Origin: Fidelibacterota bacterium
GTDB lineage: Bacteria > Fidelibacterota > Marinisomatia > Marinisomatales > UBA1611
Direction: 5' to 3'
NCBI GenBank assembly: GCA_012964275.1
Contig: DTUG01000235.1
Span: 1-5,973 of the forward strand
DNA length: 5,973 nucleotides
Part shown: piece by piece, positions 1 through 5,973 of the stretch
How positions within the stretch are numbered: position 1 is the first letter of the stretch
Layout: each line of letters opens with the position of its first letter
The notes under the pieces: generated by a model
Database searches by the model: none
What the model was told of the DNA's origin: nothing
What the model saw: only the letters and a program-made list of their open reading frames with translations
Position numbers and translations under genes: made by a program

Positions 1-248
1 CGATTTAGAACTTTGCCATGCATAATACCATTGACCGCATTTTCAAACGAATCCAGGGTTAATCCGCCAGATGGATTAGATGTGACATGACAGCCAGTGC
101 ATCCATTGGATTCCAGAATGGGTTTAACTAAATAGGTATAATAAGACCGTAATTCATCACAATCAAAAGTAATGTAATCTTGCTCAACATTTTCTTCGCA
201 ACCCGCGTAAAAGATTACCGCGATGATTAATAATAACGATTTTTTCAT
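1..248 (-). CDS. c-type cytochrome domain lipoprotein (partial, 3' end beyond window)
   Basis: The first 82 codons of a gene that continues past the left edge, translated directly from the minus strand. It starts at an ATG (bases 246-248). A short signal peptide has two lysines, a hydrophobic run LLLIIAVIF, and a lipobox Y-A-G-C with the acylated cysteine at residue 17, so the mature protein should be a membrane-anchored lipoprotein facing the periplasm or outside. Residues 40-54 read LVKPILESNGCTGCH: a CxxCH covalent haem site at 50-54 preceded by the V-x-P-I-L context typical of the planctomycete-type cytochrome c domain. The following GGLTLDSFENAVNG (about 60-73) also fits that family, where G-G-L-x-L commonly follows the haem motif. 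Expected role: electron transfer, or a haem module fused to another domain that is out of view. No Shine-Dalgarno is visible before the start. It is divergent from the OB-fold gene at 330. The haem motif and lipobox are seen; the electron-transfer role is inferred from the family. Confidence 0.8.
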   Translation of the reverse strand, partial: MKKSLLLIIAVIFYAGCEENVEQDYITFDCDELRSYYTYLVKPILESNGCTGCHVTSNPSGGLTLDSFENAVNGIMHGKVLN

Positions 249-329
249 TGAGATATTATTTACTACTTTGATTTAATTTACCACGTAAACGGAATACACA
301 TGCAAAACCCTTATTTTGAAAATTGATCC
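249..329. promoter_or_regulatory. divergent intergenic promoter region
   Basis: This 81-bp AT-rich gap separates the haem lipoprotein gene (leftward) from the OB-fold gene (rightward), so promoters for both should lie in or near it. For the rightward gene a sigma70-like pair is visible: TTGAGA at 248-253 and TTTAAT at 272-277, each matching five of six consensus bases, with an 18-bp spacer. Its -35 box would overlap the first base of the divergent start codon. A small palindrome TTTAC-CAC-GTAAA lies at 277-289, just downstream of that -10, where a repressor could sit. No convincing promoter was found for the leftward gene, and neither start has a Shine-Dalgarno. The assignments rest on consensus matching by eye. 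Confidence 0.35.
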
Positions 330-749
330 ATGAAACAGCGGTTAACATATTGGGCGATCGCACGGCTCCTACTTCCGGTTGCCGTGATGGGATTTCTGCT
401 GGTCATTTATATTTTTTATAAACCACACCCTCAGTGGAACCAAATGGAACCTGCTTATGAAATAAATGCTGTTGACTTATTATCGGCATACCGTTCTGAC
501 ATTGTAAAAGCGAATTCGAAATATCTGAACCAGGTATTAAGTATTACCGGAGAAGTGACAAGTATTGAAACAAACCTGATCATCATCGATCATGGTGTAG
601 TCTGCATATTGGATTCAACCGAAATAATAAATGAACAATCTGCTGTTGGAAAAAGGTTGACCTTAAAAGGCCGTTGTGTGGGCTATGATGATCTATTGGA
701 AGAAGTGCGCATGGACCATGGTTTTATTTTACTTCCTACAGTTAAATGA
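330..749 (+). CDS. membrane-anchored OB-fold protein, tRNA_anti-like family
   Basis: A 139-residue protein. The N-terminus has basic residues (K2, R4, R12) and one hydrophobic segment at about 10-30 (LLLPVAVMGFLLVIYIFY), an uncleaved anchor or signal, so the rest should sit in the periplasm. Residues about 46-135 fit the OB-fold tRNA_anti-like (OUB-like) family: an N-terminal helix A-x-D-L-L-x-A-Y, then A-N-x-K-Y-L, then strands with ITGEV (72-76), and a closing block TLKGRCVGYDDLLEEV (111-126), the KGxCxG-x-D-x-L-x-x-V pattern of that family. Cysteines are at 92 and 116. Despite the family name, nothing suggests tRNA binding; these small envelope proteins have no settled function. The ATG at 330 is the only start that includes the whole membrane segment; no Shine-Dalgarno is seen. 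It is divergent from a c-type haem lipoprotein, which suggests a shared envelope role, and convergent with the CotH gene, 21 bp away. Family assignment is by pattern recognition. Confidence 0.75.
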   Translation: MKQRLTYWAIARLLLPVAVMGFLLVIYIFYKPHPQWNQMEPAYEINAVDLLSAYRSDIVKANSKYLNQVLSITGEVTSIETNLIIIDHGVVCILDSTEIINEQSAVGKRLTLKGRCVGYDDLLEEVRMDHGFILLPTVK

Positions 750-779
750 CGGTTGGACAGCCAAAACCTGTTATTTAAC
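741..779. terminator. inverted repeat across two convergent stop codons, possible bidirectional terminator
   Basis: GTTAAATGAC (741-750) pairs with GTTATTTAAC (770-779), nine Watson-Crick pairs and one G-U in ten, with a bulged T at 769. Inside it GGTTGG (751-756) pairs with CC and AACC (761-762, 765-768) around a loop ACAG, with two bulged A's. The whole is one long imperfect hairpin filling the 21-bp gap and covering both stop codons. Neither side has a clear U-tract (TGTTATTT follows the inner stem on the plus strand), so a classical intrinsic terminator is uncertain. Its position between convergent genes is what makes termination plausible. Confidence 0.4.
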
Positions 780-3089
780 CAATATCAATTTCCCTGTGGC
801 TTTTTCATTCCCTTTTGTTATGCGAACCATCGCAATACCGGATCCTACGTAAACCCCATTTTGATCCGTCCCATCCCAGATCCATTTATAGATTCCTGGA
901 AGAGAGACCATTAATACTTCTTGACGGATTAACTGGCCAGTAATATTGTAAACTTCCAGTATGGTCTCTCCTGGCTCCTGTACCTGAAACTGGATTGTTG
1001 AAGCCGCATTGAAAGGGTTCGGGTAAATAGACTGAATCTGAATATGTGTCGGGAAATATATTTCATCTGATGAACTAAGCATATTATTTGAAGATCCAGG
1101 AGTAGGAACTTCAAAATATGTCCATGTTTCACTCCCATCATCTGTCCTTCCATAGGATATATCCGATTGTTGTCCAGGGAAGGAAAGTGAGTCAATGATG
1201 GTGCTTCCATCCGGTGCCACCAAAGCAAGAAATTCACCACTGCCTGATAATTTGAAATTCGTATGTAAATCGGTGTCTTGTCCCTGATCTTCATCGCACC
1301 AAATAAGGAGAAACCCACCTGATGGAATCTCAATACCAGTTAACGGAAACTGCCACTTGGTTAAGTTATCCCGTTTGTCTGTCAGGTAATAGCCATCCAG
1401 AATAATAGGTTCCGACTGTAGATTATAAAGTTCCAGCCAATCTTCATACTCACCTGCTGCATCTGTATTGATACTATCATTGATTGCCAATAATTCATTC
1501 AATTCCACATCCACCACTTCAGATTGATCCAGGATGGAAATATGAAGATAACCAATAACTGGATAACGATCCACTACTCCGGCAGAGATCGCGGTTAAAT
1601 ACCATTCCATTTCTCCAGGCTGATTCAGTGTAGTATTCAGGGTCCAACGATCGTGGTCTTCAACTTGTTTTGACGGGGTAACAGGACTAAAAGTAAAATC
1701 GGCAGACTGCCATTCACTGCTATTCAGTCGGGTATGCAATATCACAGTTTCCACACCACCAGATGAAAAAACCGCTGCAACAGGGTTAAAAACTGAGCCA
1801 GTGATAAGTGGTCCATGAACTGTTTTTACGTCGTAGATATAGGGTTCATTCGTATCATAATCCAGCTGTGTTTCCAAACTGTTCATCCGTTGGATCAAAA
1901 ACTCTTTTATACCTTCCTGAACATGCTGATTGGAATAGCTATAGCCGTAACTATCCACAAAATCGCCCATCGAAAAACCATAATCATAAGTACGGTATAT
2001 ATCTTCTTCTGCAGATGGTGCCAGCCATTCCACCCAGTAAGCCAGCTCTGATTCCCAAAGGTCCAGATTAATGGCCTCCGTCAAATAGAACTCAATAAAA
2101 TGTGTAAACAGATCCTTGTACCTGGACTGGTCAAAGATATATTCGGTGAATGGACGGTCCGAACCATCGTGATTTGCGTAGCTATAAGGATCAATATCTG
2201 ACCAATCGATATCAAACCAATCAATGCTAAAGGTATTATCATAGTCGTAAGGGATCCAGTGGAACATGTCTGTTAATGGTTCATGATAGATATAATAATT
2301 ATTCTTCAGAAACCGGTAATCATCCCAGGAACCAGTCAATATATTGATGGCAAAATATTGCAATACTTCCTTCATGCTGATGACAAGTTCCAGAGAATCA
2401 GGAGTTTGATTAATGATTCTGATTAGCCTGGCCAGAGCAGAAAAATCATATTCATCCTTGTTTGTTTTCAATTCATAGGGCCTTTTATCATCATAATAGG
2501 GATGATAATCTTCCGGGTCATCTCCTCTATAGGTTAGATCCGCTGGCCAGAGACATTTCCACAAATTGCCCGAATCATCGGCGTAATTCCTGGAAAGAAA
2601 AGAATCATCAACATGTTCCACAGAGATGTACAGTCCATAATAGTCCCCATTGATGAAAACCTTTGCATGTGCTGCCCTGCTGCTAACCATTCCAATATCC
2701 TGGAAAAGATCCCAGCAGATCTTTGAGCGGACAATGGATGGATCATTATGCTCTCCATTCAGGTTGAGCTTTTCCAATCCATAAAAATCCCGACCATCAA
2801 TAAAATGATTGATATCCAGCTTGAAGGATTTTTTTGCTGAGTTTCGAGAAGTATTTCCCCGCAGGCGGAAACCAACAGAATCAATCGTTTCATCAATATG
2901 AGCGTTCTGAAAATGGACCGTGGCTGGATGAAGTGAATCACTTTGTACATTTTCATATATCCACTGAAAGTCTTCGGGATCCAATGTAATATGGATCACG
3001 GCAATCTCAGAATCATCATAAACCTTCCAAGAATCATCTGCAAACAAGTATCCAAGGAATAAAATAACAGGAAGAATTTTATGCCACAT
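771..3089 (-). CDS. secreted CotH kinase-family protein with lamin-tail and type IX sorting domains
   Basis: A 772-residue protein. Residues 1-17 form a Sec signal peptide (hydrophobic ILPVILFLGYLF, cleavage likely after A17). Residues about 28-400 are a CotH-type kinase-fold domain: R-L-R-G-N-T-S (75-81), KKSFKLD (86-92), the block from G104 to K123 around LNLNGEHNDPS, YGLYISVEHVDDSFL (151-165), SWDD (254-257) before NNYYIY, and PYDYDNTF (280-287). The Asp in the last two motifs match the positions of catalytic and metal-binding Asp in Bacillus CotH, so the active site looks intact. About 415-520 is an uncharacterised beta-rich, Ig-like stretch. About 525-668 is a lamin-tail domain (DWLELYN at 550-556). 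Residues 686-772 are a Por/type IX sorting domain with IYPNPFN (688-694), predicting export to the cell surface or medium. CotH proteins phosphorylate protein Ser in Bacillus; the substrate here is unknown. No Shine-Dalgarno is visible at the ATG. It lies 33 bp after the GH13 gene, probably in its operon. Confidence 0.88.
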   Translation of the reverse strand: MWHKILPVILFLGYLFADDSWKVYDDSEIAVIHITLDPEDFQWIYENVQSDSLHPATVHFQNAHIDETIDSVGFRLRGNTSRNSAKKSFKLDINHFIDGRDFYGLEKLNLNGEHNDPSIVRSKICWDLFQDIGMVSSRAAHAKVFINGDYYGLYISVEHVDDSFLSRNYADDSGNLWKCLWPADLTYRGDDPEDYHPYYDDKRPYELKTNKDEYDFSALARLIRIINQTPDSLELVISMKEVLQYFAINILTGSWDDYRFLKNNYYIYHEPLTDMFHWIPYDYDNTFSIDWFDIDWSDIDPYSYANHDGSDRPFTEYIFDQSRYKDLFTHFIEFYLTEAINLDLWESELAYWVEWLAPSAEEDIYRTYDYGFSMGDFVDSYGYSYSNQHVQEGIKEFLIQRMNSLETQLDYDTNEPYIYDVKTVHGPLITGSVFNPVAAVFSSGGVETVILHTRLNSSEWQSADFTFSPVTPSKQVEDHDRWTLNTTLNQPGEMEWYLTAISAGVVDRYPVIGYLHISILDQSEVVDVELNELLAINDSINTDAAGEYEDWLELYNLQSEPIILDGYYLTDKRDNLTKWQFPLTGIEIPSGGFLLIWCDEDQGQDTDLHTNFKLSGSGEFLALVAPDGSTIIDSLSFPGQQSDISYGRTDDGSETWTYFEVPTPGSSNNMLSSSDEIYFPTHIQIQSIYPNPFNAASTIQFQVQEPGETILEVYNITGQLIRQEVLMVSLPGIYKWIWDGTDQNGVYVGSGIAMVRITKGNEKATGKLILVK

Positions 3090-3122
3090 TTGGAATGATT
3101 CTGGTAAAGGAAAATTAGTTTA
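3090..3122 (-). other. 33-bp spacer between GH13 and CotH genes
   Basis: A short AT-rich spacer between the stop of the GH13 gene and the start of the CotH gene. It holds no clear hairpin, U-tract, Shine-Dalgarno or promoter. Both genes run the same way, so co-transcription is the simplest reading. Confidence 0.6.
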
Positions 3123-5858
3123 TTATTTTAAGAAAAGGATTTTTTCGTTTGTTATCCCCAGTTCCGTCTTAAGGGAAATAAGGTAAACACCGGATGCCAG
3201 GGGTTTACCATTTTGCGTATCTGTATCCCAAGTTATGAAATGATTTCCTTCATTGTATTGAACCTTATCAAAGGATTTAACCAAGCGCCCGCCGAGATCA
3301 TATATACCAATCGTGCCACTGGTCAATTGTTGCACCGAGAAGTGGATCTGAACCCGACCATTAAATGGATTAGGATATAGATTGAGGGTTTGAAATTCAT
3401 TGGGAAATATTTGTTTTTCACTGATTCCCAGTTGCCATTCATGGTTAGCGTAAACTATTGCAGTTTTAGCTGAAATAAAGTATTCCCCATAATTTCCATC
3501 ATTTGTAACCAGGTCATTGCCTGGATCTGTAATGTTATACCAATTTCCATCAGAGAGAAAGGGTACATTGTAGACAGTTCTATCAGAAGTTGAGAAATTG
3601 GCTATGACAACAACCTGGTCATTGTTATTCCCTTCCGACTCATCTTTGTAGCCATAAACAATAACTCGCTCCCCCTCGTACCGCCACAAATCATAAAAAG
3701 TACCTTTTGAAAAAGCAGGATTTTTTTTTCGAAAGGAAGCTAAACGAGAATAATGCTCCAGATGAGCCTGACCGACATCTGTTTCTAATAATGACCAGTC
3801 TATAGGACGATACTGCAATTTTTCTTCATAATCTCCATTGCCATTAGCATCTGTCCACCCGGTTTGAAGCCCAAATTCCTGTCCCTGAAAGATCATGGGC
3901 ACACCCATGGCTGTTAGTAAAATTGTAGCATAGAATTTGTCCCGCTCTCGTGCTTCTTCCAGGGTAAAATTATTGAAAACCACCATTTCCTGGATGATAG
4001 ATTGTTCATCATGACTGATCATATATTTTACAGCCTGGTTTCGATCTGAGTAAGAATTTCCAACATTGGAATATTCATGTAAGCCCACAACCTGGTACAT
4101 AAAGGTGGCAGCGGAATTATATTGATCATGGGCGTCAGTTAATAAAATATCATGAAAACTATCATGCCAGGATGAGGTTAAACTGGTGTTATCAATTAAC
4201 CAAGGATGCGACGGTAAATGTTCTGCGATTTGATAGACAGTCGAATCCAATTCAGCAAGAGCAGCTGTCCAGGCTGGTATTCCATACTGTGGCTGGCTCA
4301 GATCCCAGCCAATCATTCTTGTAGCATCAAACCGAAATCCATCAATGCGGTATTCATCTACCCATATTCGATTGACCCTGTTTATATAATCGATGGTATG
4401 GGAATTGAAATGGTCCCAATCCAACATACCCCAGGTCCCTTCTGTTTCGTTAGGATTTAGGTCTGTATGCAGTTTGATGTAAGGATTCAGATCATAATCT
4501 GGTTGAATTTTCCAGACAGGACTCGATGATCTAATATGATTCCAAACCAGATCCAGAATAACAGCTACACCCCGGCTATGGGCTTCATCTACCAATTCCT
4601 TGAACTCTTCTGGTGTTCCATATCCAGATTCTACGGCGGACATGAGTTCAGGATCATATCCCCAAGAATGGCTGCCCGGGAATTCTGTAATTGGCATGAG
4701 TTCGATGGCATTTACACCAGATGACTTTAAATGATCAAGCCAACCGATAACATCTTCAAACTTCCCCTGGCCACTTCCCTGAGCCGCAAAATCATCCACA
4801 TGGAGCTCATAAATGATCAGGGTATCCAGTTCAGGCCGTACATAAGAATCAGATTGCCAATTATAATCATCAGCAGTTGTGACACCTCCCGCCCCAATTT
4901 CAATTCTTGTTTTCCCATTTGTGACCCTTCTGGAGAGTGGATCTGCCAGACGATCTCCGCTTATTAATAAATATTCGTATTCATATGCCCCCGCAGAAAG
5001 ATTTAACTCTATCCACCAAACATCTTCATAATTAGTTGCTCTATTCATGACCAAGGCATCTGAAGCTAAGCCCGTTTCACCTGGAGAAGTGATAATGACC
5101 TGTATTACGGGCTGTTGCGGAGCATATACTGCAAGAACCATTTCATTATTAGTCCAGTTTGGACCCATATCTATACCATCAGGAAGAGGTTCATCATTGA
5201 TCTCAATAGCAGGCTGATCGTATACCGTGTATAATTGTCCATCAATGGAAGCCTGTACCCAGTAGGATTCAAAAAGGGATCTAGGTGGATCCAGAGCAAC
5301 ATAAAAAACTCCATTATCATCAATTAAATCTGAAGCAGACACAGTATCAACACCTACTGAGTAGCGTACTGAATCAATATTCCCTAATGTAAATATGCCA
5401 ACACTTAGCCCATCAACAAGTCCTTGTTGGCCAAGGTGGCGTACCGGCTGGAAGAACAATGGATCACTCACATCCAGGATTGAATTATCCCAACCATCAT
5501 CCGTGGTTTCCGGGTTCAGGGGATCGGGAATCCAAGTATAGTCGGTTCCGGAAGAATTATGATGGAAATGTATTTTGTATAGATATTGTTGACCTACATC
5601 TAATGTATAAGTCTTTTCATAAGCATTGAGATTTTCATTCAGAACCATCTGGGACGGTGCACTGGGATTAATAAAACCATTAGAATTGGGGCCCCAATCA
5701 TTAGAAGTCCCCGGCGGCATGGTTCCTGGAACAAAAACACGAATAAAATCATCATTCGGTCTTTCGACGTAGCGAAAGGTCACATCCAAACCAAAACAGA
5801 AGTTCATAATCATTTTTGCAATAATGATTATTCTTATGAAACTTAGATCTTTACCCAA
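3123..5858 (-). CDS. secreted GH13 alpha-glucan enzyme (amylase/branching-enzyme-like) with type IX sorting domain
   Basis: A 911-residue multidomain glycosidase. Order: export signal (1-23, atypical); a CBM48/glycogen-binding-like beta domain (about 25-135) ending in W-I-P-D-P-L-N-P; a second beta module (about 148-222); a third, isoamylase-N-like (about 237-335); the GH13 barrel (about 343-715); a C-terminal beta domain (about 718-803); and a type IX sorting domain (826-911, LYPNPFN at 827-833). All GH13 regions are present: I, DLVWNH (436-441); II, GFRFDA with nucleophile D511; III, acid/base E546 in IAEH; IV, D617 in SHDE. Activity on alpha-1,4/1,6-glucans such as starch or glycogen is therefore expected. 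SHDE and the MPITEFPG and GQEFG blocks resemble branching enzymes (GlgB), while DLVWNH is amylase-like, so the exact reaction (hydrolysis, debranching or transfer) is open. The start is TTG (5856-5858), chosen because AGGAG lies 5 nt upstream; the first in-frame ATGs (residues 16 and 18) would remove most of the signal. Probably the first gene of an operon with the CotH gene. Confidence 0.9.
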   Translation of the reverse strand: MGKDLSFIRIIIIAKMIMNFCFGLDVTFRYVERPNDDFIRVFVPGTMPPGTSNDWGPNSNGFINPSAPSQMVLNENLNAYEKTYTLDVGQQYLYKIHFHHNSSGTDYTWIPDPLNPETTDDGWDNSILDVSDPLFFQPVRHLGQQGLVDGLSVGIFTLGNIDSVRYSVGVDTVSASDLIDDNGVFYVALDPPRSLFESYWVQASIDGQLYTVYDQPAIEINDEPLPDGIDMGPNWTNNEMVLAVYAPQQPVIQVIITSPGETGLASDALVMNRATNYEDVWWIELNLSAGAYEYEYLLISGDRLADPLSRRVTNGKTRIEIGAGGVTTADDYNWQSDSYVRPELDTLIIYELHVDDFAAQGSGQGKFEDVIGWLDHLKSSGVNAIELMPITEFPGSHSWGYDPELMSAVESGYGTPEEFKELVDEAHSRGVAVILDLVWNHIRSSSPVWKIQPDYDLNPYIKLHTDLNPNETEGTWGMLDWDHFNSHTIDYINRVNRIWVDEYRIDGFRFDATRMIGWDLSQPQYGIPAWTAALAELDSTVYQIAEHLPSHPWLIDNTSLTSSWHDSFHDILLTDAHDQYNSAATFMYQVVGLHEYSNVGNSYSDRNQAVKYMISHDEQSIIQEMVVFNNFTLEEARERDKFYATILLTAMGVPMIFQGQEFGLQTGWTDANGNGDYEEKLQYRPIDWSLLETDVGQAHLEHYSRLASFRKKNPAFSKGTFYDLWRYEGERVIVYGYKDESEGNNNDQVVVIANFSTSDRTVYNVPFLSDGNWYNITDPGNDLVTNDGNYGEYFISAKTAIVYANHEWQLGISEKQIFPNEFQTLNLYPNPFNGRVQIHFSVQQLTSGTIGIYDLGGRLVKSFDKVQYNEGNHFITWDTDTQNGKPLASGVYLISLKTELGITNEKILFLK

Positions 5859-5863
5859 GAATG

Positions 5864-5868
5864 CTCCT
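5864..5868 (-). promoter_or_regulatory. Shine-Dalgarno AGGAG for the TTG-started GH13 gene
   Basis: On the minus strand AGGAG is followed by five bases (CATTC) and then TTG. It is the only clear ribosome binding site in the window and is what decides the TTG start over the internal ATGs at residues 16 and 18, which have no such site. Confidence 0.6.
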
Positions 5869-5902
5869 ATGCAATGGAAACAGGATATAAATTGGATAAA
5901 AT

Positions 5903-5931
5903 ATTATTTTGCATCTCAATTTGATTTTAAA
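5903..5931 (-). promoter_or_regulatory. candidate sigma70-like promoter for the GH13-CotH unit
   Basis: On the minus strand TTTAAA (5931-5926) and AATAAT (5908-5903) are separated by 17 bp and match the -35 and -10 consensus at four and five of six bases. Transcription would begin near 5896, giving a leader of roughly 38 bases before the TTG. The region is very AT-rich, so chance matches are likely; an alternative pair, TTGAGA and TCCAAT, overlaps it. Confidence 0.3.
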
Positions 5932-5947
5932 GGTGAAAAACGAATCG

Positions 5948-5969
5948 CTTGTCCGCCTCCAGCGGCAAG
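5948..5969. repeat. GC-rich hairpin, REP-like element or weak terminator
   Basis: CTTG-T-CCGC (5948-5956) pairs with GCGG-CAAG (5962-5969): eight base pairs, one bulged T and a five-base loop. It stands out as a GC-rich patch in AT-rich surroundings. On the minus strand a TTTTT run follows about seven bases after the stem, so it could be a weak terminator for a gene lying beyond the right edge. It also resembles the short GC-rich palindromes scattered between genes in many genomes. The window ends four bases later, so its full extent is unknown. Confidence 0.45.
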
Positions 5970-5973
5970 TGTT

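Noticed and set aside
330..749. Reading the OB-fold protein as a tRNA-binding or aminoacyl-tRNA synthetase-related protein
   Set aside because: The family name reflects fold similarity only; the N-terminal membrane segment and envelope-type neighbour argue against a translation role.
929..1333. Open frame of 134 codons on the minus strand inside the CotH gene
   Set aside because: It lies wholly within the lamin-tail and sorting-domain coding region in another frame, and its translation has no recognisable domain, while the main frame has clear motifs throughout.
1808..2071. Plus-strand open frames opposite the CotH gene
   Set aside because: Antisense to a well-supported coding region, with low-quality composition and no domain, signal or ribosome binding site.
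4218..4967. Several plus-strand open frames of 62-80 codons opposite the GH13 gene
   Set aside because: All are antisense to the GH13 catalytic domain, where the conserved motifs fix the true frame; they are shadows of it.
5851..5973. A minus-strand frame open from the right edge to a TAA that overlaps the GH13 start
   Set aside because: It could be the tail of an upstream gene, but the 40 residues look like translated AT-rich leader, and the frame runs through the GC-rich hairpin and the candidate promoter.
5933..5973. A plus-strand GTG followed by an open frame to the right edge
   Set aside because: Only 13 codons are visible, no properly spaced ribosome binding site precedes it, and it crosses the hairpin.
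1..5973. CRISPR array, insertion sequence, prophage or defence system
   Set aside because: No spaced direct repeats, transposase, integrase, nuclease or toxin-antitoxin signatures are present on either strand.

Overview
This window looks like chromosomal DNA from an AT-leaning, free-living member of the FCB group (Fibrobacteres-Chlorobi-Bacteroidetes superphylum). Candidatus Marinimicrobia, Calditrichota or Ignavibacteriota fit best. The main clue is that both large proteins end in a type IX secretion (Por) C-terminal sorting domain opening with the YPNPFN motif, which is very common in those lineages. The phylum is an inference; there is no rRNA or other marker here.

Layout. (1) Bases 1-248, minus strand: the N-terminal part of a lipoprotein with a c-type haem CxxCH motif, running off the left edge. 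(2) Bases 249-329: a short divergent promoter region. (3) Bases 330-749, plus strand: a small membrane-anchored OB-fold protein of the tRNA_anti-like type. (4) Bases 741-779: an inverted repeat formed by the last codons of two convergent genes, a possible bidirectional terminator. (5) Bases 771-3089, minus strand: a secreted CotH-type kinase-fold protein with a lamin-tail domain and a sorting domain. (6) Bases 3123-5858, minus strand: a large secreted GH13 alpha-glucan enzyme with N-terminal starch/glycogen-binding-like domains, all GH13 catalytic residues and a sorting domain. (7) Bases 5859-5973: the leader of the GH13 gene, with a Shine-Dalgarno site, a candidate promoter and a GC-rich hairpin at the window edge.

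How the genes fit together. The GH13 gene and the CotH gene are co-directional and 33 bp apart, so they are probably one transcription unit, GH13 first. Both products appear to be exported by Sec and then delivered to the cell surface or medium by the type IX system, so they would meet outside the cell. The GH13 protein should act on alpha-glucans; the target of the CotH-like protein is unknown. The left-hand pair (haem lipoprotein and OB-fold protein) looks like a separate envelope module. There is no gene-free stretch over 300 bases, and I see no RNA gene, CRISPR array, insertion sequence or phage gene.
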